A DNA stretch of 64,000 bases from Bacteroidales bacterium (GTDB lineage Bacteria; Bacteroidota; Bacteroidia; Bacteroidales; UBA12077): contig JAHOYT010000005.1 in NCBI GenBank assembly GCA_019038645.1, positions 1 through 64,000 on the forward strand, written 5' to 3'. Below are positions 37,617-46,040 of this stretch, piece after piece. A program made the translations under genes and the position numbers. The notes under the pieces are model-generated. The model saw only the letters and a list, made by a program, of their open reading frames with translations, had not been told where the DNA came from and made no database searches. Within the stretch, counting starts at the first letter, position 1, and every line of letters begins with the position of its first letter.

Positions 37617-37635
37617 TGCCTGACTTCAGTCAGGT
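37617..37635. repeat. Small palindrome, CCTGACT-TC-AGTCAGG
   Basis: A perfect inverted repeat (CCTGACT 37619-37625, AGTCAGG 37628-37634). Its arms match the palindrome at 3663-3685. It lies just upstream of der in a noncoding gap. Confidence 0.6.
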
Positions 37636-37669
37636 TTCTTTATAGCTAATTTATTTTCTGATTTTTTTA

Positions 37670-37840
37670 TTAAAATACAAACTTCAAGCTCCAAATTACA
37701 AATAAATTTCAAAACGCAATATTTCAAATCTTAACTCAGGGTTGAATCATTAGTAAGTTGTTTGTGTTTAAGATCCTGATATTTGATTTTTTGAACATTG
37801 AATATTGTATGATATTTGGTAATTGTTTTTTGGTGCTTGC
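37670..37840. repeat. AT-rich imperfect inverted repeat upstream of der
   Basis: This 301-base gap (37578-37878) has no gene. Its left half (CAAACTTCAAGCTCCAAATT from 37678, then AAATTTCAAA) is roughly the reverse complement of the right half (GATATTTGGTAATTG, GGTGCTTGC near 37811-37841). Intergenic AT-rich elements of this kind recur in Bacteroidetes genomes. It could be a decayed mobile-element remnant; the match is imperfect and found by eye. Confidence 0.4.
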
Positions 37841-37878
37841 TAAACGAACTTCATTTGAAATTCATAATAGTTTAGCTA

Positions 37879-38220
37879 TTAATATATAAGTTTCTTAATT
37901 ATTGTATCCAGTTCTCCGGATATTATTTTCGAATCGTTAATTAAAGTATTTTTCCGATTATTTAATACTTCGTTTAAAATCTCGCCCATGGCATTTAATA
38001 ATTCTTCCGATTTTTGTGCACTGGAATAACACTCTCGTATGTTTTTTGCAAAATCTTCATTCTCCTGTGCATCAATTGCATCAATAAATTTTAATGATAC
38101 ATTTCCTATATTTCTTTTCAATTCAGAATTTACCTTTTCGGGAAATTCTTTTTCAAGACTTTTAATTAGCCCGATACCCTGAACAGCAAAATTATATGTT
38201 TTTACTTCAAGTTCTTTCAT
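37879..38220 (-). CDS. Four-helix-bundle protein, 23S rRNA-intervening-sequence family like
   Basis: Small helical protein of 113 residues, predicted to fold as a four-helix bundle like proteins encoded in 23S rRNA intervening sequences. It has features of that group: LEVKTYNFAVQGIGLIKSLE near the N-terminus, EFPEK, RNIGNVSLKFIDAI and RECYSSAQKSEELL. Function is unknown. It begins 16 bases after era and lies upstream of der, so it may be co-expressed with two ribosome-assembly GTPases. Confidence 0.7.
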   Translation of the reverse strand: MKELEVKTYNFAVQGIGLIKSLEKEFPEKVNSELKRNIGNVSLKFIDAIDAQENEDFAKNIRECYSSAQKSEELLNAMGEILNEVLNNRKNTLINDSKIISGELDTIIKKLIY

Positions 38221-38236
38221 ATTTTAAAAAATCACA

Positions 38237-39118
38237 TTAAGAGTTATAACCAAAATTTCGTAAAGGTCTGTCATTATCCCGCCAGTCTTTGTTCACTTTT
38301 ACAAATAGCTCAAGAAACACTTTTTTGTCAAAAAAGCTTTCAATATCTATCCTTGCATCTGTACCGGTTTTTTTAAGAGCCTGTCCTTTATGCCCAATAA
38401 TAATTCCTTTTTGCGATGGCCTTACAACATGAATTATTGCACGTATTCGTAATAGCTTTTCAGTATCTTTAAACTCTTCTATTTCTATTTCTACAGAATA
38501 TGGAATCTCTTTCTGATAGTTTAGGAGAATTTTTTCACGAATAATTTCCGAAACAAAAAATCTTTCGGTTTTATCAGTTAACGAATCTTTGGGAAAATAA
38601 GGAGGACTTTCCGGCAATAACTCAATTATACGTTTAAATACAACATCAAGATTGAAATTGTTTAATGCTGATACCGGAAATATTTCCGCTTTAGGAAGAA
38701 TCTTCTTCCATATGTCAACCAGTTTTTCAAGTTTTTCCTGATCAGATAAATCAATTTTATTAATCAACAATAAAACAGGAACTTCAATTTTTGCTAATCT
38801 GTCAATATATTGCTGATTTTTGTCGAAAGTTTCAACAACATCGGTTATGTATAAAACAATATCGGCATCCTCAAGAGCAGTTCCTACAAATCGCATCATT
38901 TTTTCCTGCAGTTTGTAATTAGGTTTCAAAATTCCCGGAGTATCCGAATATACGATCTGATAATCGTCGGTATTTACAATTCCCATAATCCTGTGACGCG
39001 TGGTCTGCGATTTGGAAGTTATAATAGAGAGTTTCTCACCTACCATTGTATTCATTATTGTCGATTTTCCGACATTTGGGTTCCCTATAATATTTACAAA
39101 ACCTGATTTGTGTGGCAT
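38237..39118 (-). CDS. era: GTPase Era
   Basis: Essential GTPase that binds the 3' end of 16S rRNA and checks 30S maturation. GNPNVGKSTIMNT is the P-loop near residue 12, followed by QTTRHRIMG (switch I), DTPG and NKID. The C-terminal KH domain has KGIIIGHKGQALKKTGTDARIDIE and ends at residue 293, the normal length. A promoter -7 box lies 27 bases upstream. It is the first gene of a leftward run with the four-helix-bundle gene, der and a lipoprotein gene. Confidence 0.97.
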   Translation of the reverse strand: MPHKSGFVNIIGNPNVGKSTIMNTMVGEKLSIITSKSQTTRHRIMGIVNTDDYQIVYSDTPGILKPNYKLQEKMMRFVGTALEDADIVLYITDVVETFDKNQQYIDRLAKIEVPVLLLINKIDLSDQEKLEKLVDIWKKILPKAEIFPVSALNNFNLDVVFKRIIELLPESPPYFPKDSLTDKTERFFVSEIIREKILLNYQKEIPYSVEIEIEEFKDTEKLLRIRAIIHVVRPSQKGIIIGHKGQALKKTGTDARIDIESFFDKKVFLELFVKVNKDWRDNDRPLRNFGYNS

Positions 39119-39145
39119 TTAGATGGCGTATTTTAAAAATTTCCA

Positions 39146-39153
39146 CAAAGATA
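39146..39153 (-). promoter_or_regulatory. -7 box for era
   Basis: TATCTTTG on the minus strand fits TAnnTTTG and ends 27 bases before the era ATG. A partial -33 element (GGTTTAG) is about 15 bases further upstream. Confidence 0.5.
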
Positions 39154-39259
39154 AGAGAAATTTTGGCTAAACCTGTTTAAAATGATTTTGTTATATGCAA
39201 ATTAATCCGATGCCGGAAAGTTTTAACCGTGGGGAAATTATTGAGTAATTACAAAGTAA

Positions 39260-39288
39260 TTTGTTTTAAATAAAAGTTGGTAAATTTG
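39260..39288 (+). promoter_or_regulatory. Promoter of vsr
   Basis: TTTG (39260-39263) and TAAATTTG (39281-39288) match the -33 and -7 elements of Bacteroidetes with 17 bases between them, slightly shorter than the usual 19. The ATG is 19 bases after the -7 box, giving a short leader. Confidence 0.55.
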
Positions 39289-39307
39289 AGGTGGTTAAAT
39301 TTATTTT

Positions 39308-39727
39308 ATGACCGACGTTCACGATAAAAAAACGCGAAGTTATAATATGTCCATGATTAAGGGGAAAGATACCAAACCTGAGATTATGGTCAGGAAATTT
39401 CTGTTTAAAAATGGCTTTCGTTACCGACTTAATGTTCCTGAATTACCCGGAAAGCCAGATATAGTTTTATCAAAATATAAAACCATAATATTTGTGCATG
39501 GTTGTTTTTGGCATGGACACGAGAGTTGCAAATATTTTGTTTTGCCTAAAACAAGGACCAAATGGTGGAAAGAAAAAATAAACGGGACCATAAAAAGAGA
39601 TCTGCATAAAAAACAGGAACTGGAACAGCTCGGATGGAATATAATTGTTATTTGGGAATGTGAACTAAAAAAAGAAAAAAGAGAAAATACATTAGAATCT
39701 CTTAAGAAAAGATTGGGGGCAAGTTAG
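39308..39727 (+). CDS. vsr: Very short patch repair endonuclease
   Basis: Nicks beside T:G mismatches that arise by deamination of 5-methylcytosine. The family start (SYNMSMIKGKDTKPE) and the catalytic segment GKPDIVLSKYKTIIFVHGCF are present. Asp51 is the catalytic Asp, and Cys66, His71, Cys74 and Cys118 correspond to the zinc ligands of E. coli Vsr. The 139 residues are normal. No cytosine methyltransferase or restriction gene is next to it, unlike most vsr genes. Confidence 0.92.
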   Translation: MTDVHDKKTRSYNMSMIKGKDTKPEIMVRKFLFKNGFRYRLNVPELPGKPDIVLSKYKTIIFVHGCFWHGHESCKYFVLPKTRTKWWKEKINGTIKRDLHKKQELEQLGWNIIVIWECELKKEKRENTLESLKKRLGAS

Positions 39728-39753
39728 AAAATATTTGATTGTTTATGGTTGAT

Positions 39754-42171
39754 TTACAATCCAATTGTCAAACTCAGTTTATACGAAAAATTATCAGCAG
39801 TCTTTAAATAGGAATAAGGACCATAACGATAAAATAGTCCAAAGCCATATCCTAAAAACGACTGATTTAAAATATTATTAATTAGTAAACCACATTCATA
39901 ATATCCTTTTTCAAATGATCTGATTGGTTTACTAGAATTATGATTTAGTTTACTGGTTAATTCCCCAATACCGAAATTATTTACTACAGCAAACTTAGGA
40001 GAGAATTTTTCTGTATTTATTAAAAAATTTCCAAAATCGTGTTTGAAAAAAATGGATAGAAATTTGTCTGCATAAAACTCTCCCATACGCATAGTCCCAA
40101 AACTGTTTTCTGCTTCAATACTAAACGATTGATAACTCCCGTGACCGTTATACATTTTCGAAATGGGCACTTCTCCGTCAATTAATCCTCCTGCAACAGC
40201 CAGACTCGTTTTCCCAAGCGTTTTTGTTTTAAAAGTTTTGCTAATTTTTGCTTCGTATTTGGTGTATTCAAATTCACCATCCAGCAGATTTGTTCCTTTA
40301 ATAATGTTGCCGTAAAAAATGGGATAATCAGTTCCCAAAGTATATTTAGCTTTTAGGGTTTCAAGAAATTTCTCGTTATATGCATATCTAAACTGCAAAC
40401 CAATTTCATTAAAAATAAATTTGCTCGTTGAATTAGCTAATGTTGACCCATAAGTATAATCGTCAGTTGCAGTAATATATGATTGGTTATAGAATATTTT
40501 AGTTTTAAGATACTGAAGGCTTAAAAAGCTAAATGAAACCTGGTATTTTTCAATTAAATCCATGTTCTCAATCATATATTTCCTGTATATTTCTGTTGTT
40601 GTAAGGTCAGTTGTTTCAAAAAAACTATATCCTGATTTTTCAATCACATCGTTTAAGTACGAAAAATGAATTTTGCTTTCTGAATCTTCATGAAGATTGA
40701 TAATTAAATCGCCTCCGTATTTCCAGGCTTTATCTTTAAACCCATACCCAAAATACCCGCCAACGGAAAAATGTCTTGAAATTTTATCATTAGTCATTAT
40801 CCCAAGCCCAAGTCTGTATCCTTCGTAACTGTTATAATCCATTAATTTGTTAAGTGGCAGATTAAAACATTTGACCGGAATATTCCCGTTCATAAATGCT
40901 TCCAGACCCGACAATTTCTTCTCAAGATTTTCAGCTTTACTTATGCTGTCAATTACACGATAGGTTTCAATTTCTATCTCTGAAAGTGGCTGAGTTCTTT
41001 TATTTTGCCAGAATTCATCTGGTTTTTTATTGGCATCTTCAAGTACTTTTAATTCAACACGGTTAAAATCTTTTTTATTTAATTCCGGATTTAAATCAAT
41101 ATCCGAAATATAACTTCTGCCTTTGGCTACCATATCGTAATTATCCACACCCGATGATGCTATGGCATCAACAAAAACAATATTGGTAATAAGTTCTTTA
41201 GGAAACCACTGTTTGTTATCAATATATTCATAATTCTGCTGAATCTCAACAATTATTCCCTGATCTCTTTCCATTGGTTCAGCTACAACAGATTGTATAG
41301 CATATTTGTTGGTATTTATGTGAAGAAACCCTTTTAATCCATCAAAATTTTTCCCTTTTCGGGGACGATACGAAATAATGAAAATTGTATCATTTTTTTC
41401 ATTGTATAAAGTGTCTTCCAGGAGGAAAAAGTATTTTTTTGTGCTACCCTTACTTATAGGGTTTAGATACATTTTGTCGAATATTTCAAAATAGTCATTA
41501 TAAAAAGAAAAAGACTGAACCTGTGATGCTATTAGCGAAAATATTGGATCGTTAAATCCGGAAACCTTTGAAGCAACAATCTTTTCATTGTATTTGTCAG
41601 GTTGAATAAATTCTTTTTCGTTAATCGTTTCCAGTACCAGTAGGTGGTGATTTTCAAGCTCTTTTTCCAGTTTGCTTTTTTTGTATTTAATGCTGTCGGG
41701 TATATTGGTAGTGTCTTTTCCTAAAGTGAAAATCATTTTATTGTAAGATGTACACGAAAATGAATTCATTTTCTCAGGATTATTTGCATCTCTGCTTTCA
41801 ACAACTTTATTAATAATCCGATTGGCCGGATTATTTCCTGGAAGAATAACTACTTCTTCAAGATTGTAGGTTTTCGGCTTTAACTTAATTTTTAACTTTT
41901 CTGCAGTAACATAAGAATTTAGATTAATAGTGTCGGTGTAATAACCAAGATAACTTACATAAAGTTTATTTACAGGAATATCACTTTCAATCGTAAAATC
42001 ACCATCAATATTGCTTGTGGTACCGAGGTTTGATTTTCCGTAAATGATGTTGACAAAGGGTAAGGGTTTTTTTGTTTCAGAATCAATAATATTGCCCGTT
42101 ATCTTCTGACCGAAAATGTTATTTGATATGAATAGAGTAATTAAAGAAATTATTAATAGCCTTTTACACAC
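39754..42171 (-). CDS. DUF5686 outer-membrane protein with carboxypeptidase-regulatory-like domain
   Basis: Outer-membrane protein of 805 residues typical of Bacteroidetes. A signal peptide ends near residue 21 (NNIFGQK). Residues about 22-100 form a carboxypeptidase-regulatory-like (CarboxypepD_reg-like) beta-sandwich (GNIIDSETKKPLPFVNI, SNIDGDFTIES). The rest is the DUF5686 region, with a long C-terminal set of beta-strands ending in YKLSLTIGL, as expected for a barrel. It lacks the plug of TonB-dependent receptors. Function unknown. It stands alone between vsr and the pseudouridine synthase gene. Confidence 0.85.
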   Translation of the reverse strand: MCKRLLIISLITLFISNNIFGQKITGNIIDSETKKPLPFVNIIYGKSNLGTTSNIDGDFTIESDIPVNKLYVSYLGYYTDTINLNSYVTAEKLKIKLKPKTYNLEEVVILPGNNPANRIINKVVESRDANNPEKMNSFSCTSYNKMIFTLGKDTTNIPDSIKYKKSKLEKELENHHLLVLETINEKEFIQPDKYNEKIVASKVSGFNDPIFSLIASQVQSFSFYNDYFEIFDKMYLNPISKGSTKKYFFLLEDTLYNEKNDTIFIISYRPRKGKNFDGLKGFLHINTNKYAIQSVVAEPMERDQGIIVEIQQNYEYIDNKQWFPKELITNIVFVDAIASSGVDNYDMVAKGRSYISDIDLNPELNKKDFNRVELKVLEDANKKPDEFWQNKRTQPLSEIEIETYRVIDSISKAENLEKKLSGLEAFMNGNIPVKCFNLPLNKLMDYNSYEGYRLGLGIMTNDKISRHFSVGGYFGYGFKDKAWKYGGDLIINLHEDSESKIHFSYLNDVIEKSGYSFFETTDLTTTEIYRKYMIENMDLIEKYQVSFSFLSLQYLKTKIFYNQSYITATDDYTYGSTLANSTSKFIFNEIGLQFRYAYNEKFLETLKAKYTLGTDYPIFYGNIIKGTNLLDGEFEYTKYEAKISKTFKTKTLGKTSLAVAGGLIDGEVPISKMYNGHGSYQSFSIEAENSFGTMRMGEFYADKFLSIFFKHDFGNFLINTEKFSPKFAVVNNFGIGELTSKLNHNSSKPIRSFEKGYYECGLLINNILNQSFLGYGFGLFYRYGPYSYLKTADNFSYKLSLTIGL

Positions 42172-42241
42172 AATAATTATTTTTTACTATTAGTGGATAA
42201 AGATTAGCAATTATTACAACTTTAAAAACAATTTAAGGGAA

Positions 42242-43072
42242 TTATTTAAATGATTTTCTTTTAAGGATAGATATTTCAGAAGGTGTAAGAAATCTATATT
42301 TCCCTCGCGGAAGGTTCTTTTTTGTTAAACCTGCAAAATATACTCTGTCCAGTTTCTTAATTTTATAACCAAGTGATTCAAAGATTCTTCTGACAATTCT
42401 GTTTTGCCCTGAATGAATTTCAATGCCAATTTGTGCTTTGTCTGTTTCATCAACATAACTAATAGCATCAGGGACAATGAAATCTTCTTCAAGCTGCATT
42501 CCATCCATAATTTTTATCATGTCTCCTTTAGTAAGATTTTTATCAAGATGTACATGGTAAATCTTCTTCTTCTTGTAGCTGGGATGAGTTAATTGTTTTG
42601 TTAACTCTCCGTCATTTGTAAGCAATAATATACCGGTTGTATTTTTGTCAAGTCTTCCAACCGGATAAACGCGCTCTGGGCAAGCATTTTTAACAAGGTC
42701 AATAACGGTTTTATCCGCATGTTTATCTCTAACCGTAGTTACAACATCTTTAGGTTTGTTAAGCAATATATATACAGTTTTTTCTCTGCTTACTTTCTTC
42801 CCTTTATATTTGATATCATCTTTTGGAGAAACTTTAATTCCAAGTTCGGTTACAACTTTCCCGTTAACAGAAATTTGTCCTGATTTTATCAGTTCATCAG
42901 CTTCGCGTCTTGAACAAACTCCGGAATTAGATAAATATTTATTAAGACGTAATGGTGCATTCCATTCAGCACTTACATTTTCCGAATCACTTCTTTCTGA
43001 TTTCTTTTTGTTAAATGCCTGATTTTTGCGGGGAATATTTTGTTTTTTACCTCTTAATTTCTCTCTCTCCAT
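42242..43072 (-). CDS. rRNA/RNA pseudouridine synthase, RsuA/RluB family
   Basis: Isomerises a uridine in rRNA, probably in the 23S peptidyl-transferase region if it is RluB-like. A basic N-terminal tail (about 1-45) typical of Bacteroidetes homologues is followed by an S4 domain (LRLNKYLSNSGVCSRREADE) and the catalytic domain with GRLDKNTTGILLLTNDG (catalytic Asp). I start at ATG 43072. A longer frame from TTG 43114 is rejected because the -7 promoter box lies across that codon, so the RNA should start downstream of it. RsuA, RluB and RluE cannot be separated confidently. Confidence 0.9.
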   Translation of the reverse strand: MEREKLRGKKQNIPRKNQAFNKKKSERSDSENVSAEWNAPLRLNKYLSNSGVCSRREADELIKSGQISVNGKVVTELGIKVSPKDDIKYKGKKVSREKTVYILLNKPKDVVTTVRDKHADKTVIDLVKNACPERVYPVGRLDKNTTGILLLTNDGELTKQLTHPSYKKKKIYHVHLDKNLTKGDMIKIMDGMQLEEDFIVPDAISYVDETDKAQIGIEIHSGQNRIVRRIFESLGYKIKKLDRVYFAGLTKKNLPRGKYRFLTPSEISILKRKSFK

Positions 43073-43111
43073 TATTTCTAAGATATTAAATTCTTGTTTG
43101 CTAAAACTTTG

Positions 43112-43119
43112 CAAAGTTA
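43112..43119 (-). promoter_or_regulatory. -7 box for the pseudouridine synthase gene
   Basis: TAACTTTG followed by C on the minus strand is an exact TAnnTTTG match, 39 bases before the ATG at 43072. It overlaps the alternative TTG start at 43114 and therefore argues against it. Confidence 0.55.
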
Positions 43120-43264
43120 ATATATTAATTTTTGTTTAGATAATTCAGTTTATATTTTTCTCAAAATTATAATGTTAAAAAAAAATAAAAAGGAGCGCAA
43201 ATAAATTGAATTATCTATCTTTAATGGCTTTTAAACTTTAATATCAATTAACAGTCTTAAATTT

Positions 43265-44650
43265 ATGACATTAATAAAATCTATTTCAGGAATTAGAGGA
43301 ACGATTGGAGGAAAATCCGGAGACGGATTAAGCCCGCTGGATACTGTTAAATTTGTATCAGCTTATTGTCAGTGGCTAATTAACAATTCAAACAAGAAAG
43401 ACTTAATTGTAGTAGTTGGTCGGGATGCAAGAATTTCGGGCGAAATGGTAAGTCGTGTGGTTATTGGAACTATAATGGGAATGGGAATAGATGTAATAAA
43501 TATTGATTTGGCTACTACACCCACAACAGAAATTGCGGTAACAAATGAAAAAGCAGATGGTGGAATAATTTTAACTGCAAGTCATAACCCAAAACAATGG
43601 AATGCACTCAAACTCTTAAATGAAAAAGGGGAGTTTTTATCCGCTGATGACGGCTCGGAAATTCTTAAGATTGCCGAACAAGAAAGCTTTGTGTATGCCG
43701 AAGTTGATAATCTGGGATCAGTTAAAGAAAAAGCGGATTATCTGAATATTCATATAAAGCAAATAATTGAATTACCCTTAGTAGATATTGATGCAATAAA
43801 AGCTGCAGAATATAAAATTGTAATAGATGCGGTTAATTCTGTGGGTGGTATAGCAATACCAGAGCTGTTAAGAGCCTTGGGTGTGAAAGAAATAATAGAA
43901 TTGTACTGTGAGCCAAACGGGATTTTCCCCCATAATCCGGAACCAATACCGGAACACTTAACAGAAATTTCAAAAGTTGTTAAAGAAAATAATGCTCATT
44001 TAGGCTTTGTTGTTGATCCTGATGTTGATAGACTTGCTATTGTTAATGAAGACGGCAGCATGTTTGGAGAAGAATACACTTTGGTTGCAGTTTCTGATTA
44101 TATTTTAAAAAATAAAGCAGGAAATACCGTTTCTAATTTATCATCTTCACGTGCTTTACGGGATGTTACCAGAATCTATGGAGGAGAATATTTTGCTTCA
44201 GCAGTAGGAGAAGTTAATGTAGTTGAAATCATGAAAGCAAAGAATGCGGTAATCGGTGGAGAGGGTAATGGAGGAGTTATTTATCCTGATTTGCATTATG
44301 GCCGCGATGCCCTCGTTGGAATAGCATTGTTTTTATCGCATTTGGCGAAAACGGGTTGCAAATGTTCTGATTTGCGTTCTCGATACCCCGAATACGTTAT
44401 TGCAAAAAAGAAAATGGAATTAACTCCTGGAATTGATGTCGATAAAATTCTTGTATCTGTTAAGGAACAGTTTAGTGATCATAAAATTATTGATATTGAT
44501 GGAGTAAAAATAGAGTTTGAAATTGGCTGGGTACATTTACGAAAATCGAATACTGAACCAATAATAAGAATCTATGCCGAAAGCAGCGATAAAAAAAGTG
44601 CTGAAGAATTGGCCGAAAATATTATTAGTAAAATAAACTCAATGTTATAA
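43265..44650 (+). CDS. glmM: Phosphoglucosamine mutase
   Basis: Interconverts glucosamine 6-phosphate and 1-phosphate for UDP-GlcNAc synthesis. The N-terminus SISGIRGTIGG is the substrate-binding loop, ILTASHNPKQWNALK has the phosphoserine at Ser106, DPDVDRLAIV (about 249-258) is the metal site, and GEGNGGVIYP and RKSNTEPIIRIYAE complete the alpha-D-phosphohexomutase pattern. The 461 residues are normal. Phosphomannomutase activity is an alternative within the family. It is followed 11 bases later by the exporter genes, which are not functionally related in any obvious way. Confidence 0.92.
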   Translation: MTLIKSISGIRGTIGGKSGDGLSPLDTVKFVSAYCQWLINNSNKKDLIVVVGRDARISGEMVSRVVIGTIMGMGIDVINIDLATTPTTEIAVTNEKADGGIILTASHNPKQWNALKLLNEKGEFLSADDGSEILKIAEQESFVYAEVDNLGSVKEKADYLNIHIKQIIELPLVDIDAIKAAEYKIVIDAVNSVGGIAIPELLRALGVKEIIELYCEPNGIFPHNPEPIPEHLTEISKVVKENNAHLGFVVDPDVDRLAIVNEDGSMFGEEYTLVAVSDYILKNKAGNTVSNLSSSRALRDVTRIYGGEYFASAVGEVNVVEIMKAKNAVIGGEGNGGVIYPDLHYGRDALVGIALFLSHLAKTGCKCSDLRSRYPEYVIAKKKMELTPGIDVDKILVSVKEQFSDHKIIDIDGVKIEFEIGWVHLRKSNTEPIIRIYAESSDKKSAEELAENIISKINSML

Positions 44651-44661
44651 ATATAGAACTA

Positions 44662-46032
44662 ATGAAGATGAAATATTATATAATAATTGCCATTGTCATA
44701 ATTGTTATTATAGTTCTGGCGATTTTCCGACCTGGGAAAGGCGAAGCTTTAAATCAGTTGACTGTTAAAGTGGAAAGAGGTGAATTTGAAATCTTAGTTA
44801 CTACTACAGGCGAGCTTCAGGCAAAGAGTTCTGTTGATATTATGGGACCAACAGAATTAAGAAACAGCAGAAGTATTCGTATCCGGAATATTAAAATTCA
44901 GGACTTAGTGGCTGAAGGTACAGTTGTTGATTCAGGCGAATATGTTGGTGAGCTGGATCGTTCAGAAGTAGGAACAAGTTTAAAGGATTTGGAAGATGAG
45001 CTTGAAACTATGGAATCTCAATATTTGAAAACTCAACTTGATACTACAATGCAGTTGAGAGAATTGCGTGATCAGTTAATAAACCTGGGGTTTACTATGG
45101 AAGAAAAGCAAATAGTGCTTGATCAGAGTAAATTTGAACCACCTGCTACAATCCGTCAGGCAACTATTGATCTTGAAAAATCTAAGAGATCATTTGATCA
45201 GGCAAACGATAATTACTCTTTAAAAGTCCAGCTGGCAAAGGCAAATATGCGCGAAGCAAGTATAAATCTTGATAAAGCAAGTAGAAAAGTAAATGAACTA
45301 AAAGATGTAATCAGCAAGTTTACAATCTATGCTCCCCAGCCAGGTATGGTTATTTATAAAAAAGAGTGGAGTGGACAAAAACGAAAAGTTGGGTCAATGA
45401 TTAATCCATGGGATTTAACTGTTGCAACACTCCCCGATTTATCAACTATGAATTCTAAAACCTATGTTAACGAAATTGATATTAGCAAAGTAAAAGCAGG
45501 TCAGTTGGTTAGAATTGGAATAGATGCTTTCCCTGAAAGAGAATATACCGGTGAAGTTATGGAGGTAGCAAATATTGGAGAGCAATTGCAAAATACAGAT
45601 GCAAAAGTTTTTGAAATTATTATCATTGTTGATCAGTCAGATAGTATTATGCGTCCGGCAATGACTACAAGTAATCAGATAATTACCAATGTGTACAACG
45701 ATACTTTATTTCTTCCTTTGGAAGCAATACATAATGAGGATAGTCTGAGCTTTGTTTATACAAAGTCAAATAAAAAACAGATTATTGTACCGGGCGAAGT
45801 AAATGAAAACTTCATAATTATAGAGCATGGGTTGAATAAAGGAGATGATGTTTATTTGTCCGTACCTGAAAATATTGAGAAGTTTAAACTTGCAGGAGAA
45901 GAATTAATACCGGTTATAAAAGAAAGGGAAAGACTAAAAGAAGAAGAGAGGAAAAAAGAAGTTAGTAAACCAGGGAAGAATTCTCAGAAACCAAACGGGC
46001 AAAGACGAAGACCTCCTACAGGCTCTAAATAA
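44662..46032 (+). CDS. HlyD/MacA-type periplasmic adaptor
   Basis: Membrane-fusion protein linking an inner-membrane exporter to TolC. A single N-terminal membrane segment (about 3-22) precedes a lipoyl-like half (about 30-100), a long coiled-coil hairpin (about 110-225) and beta-barrel and membrane-proximal domains. The C-terminal ~40 residues are strongly charged (KERERLKEEERKKE) with a basic end, which is not usual for MacA. It is the first gene of an adaptor-permease-TolC set and is followed after 8 bases by the permease. Confidence 0.88.
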   Translation: MKMKYYIIIAIVIIVIIVLAIFRPGKGEALNQLTVKVERGEFEILVTTTGELQAKSSVDIMGPTELRNSRSIRIRNIKIQDLVAEGTVVDSGEYVGELDRSEVGTSLKDLEDELETMESQYLKTQLDTTMQLRELRDQLINLGFTMEEKQIVLDQSKFEPPATIRQATIDLEKSKRSFDQANDNYSLKVQLAKANMREASINLDKASRKVNELKDVISKFTIYAPQPGMVIYKKEWSGQKRKVGSMINPWDLTVATLPDLSTMNSKTYVNEIDISKVKAGQLVRIGIDAFPEREYTGEVMEVANIGEQLQNTDAKVFEIIIIVDQSDSIMRPAMTTSNQIITNVYNDTLFLPLEAIHNEDSLSFVYTKSNKKQIIVPGEVNENFIIIEHGLNKGDDVYLSVPENIEKFKLAGEELIPVIKERERLKEEERKKEVSKPGKNSQKPNGQRRRPPTGSK

Positions 46033-46040
46033 AAATAATT

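Noticed and set aside
43073-43114. TTG start extending the pseudouridine synthase by 14 residues
   Set aside because: The codon lies within the -7 promoter box, so the RNA should begin downstream of it; ATG 43072 is used instead.
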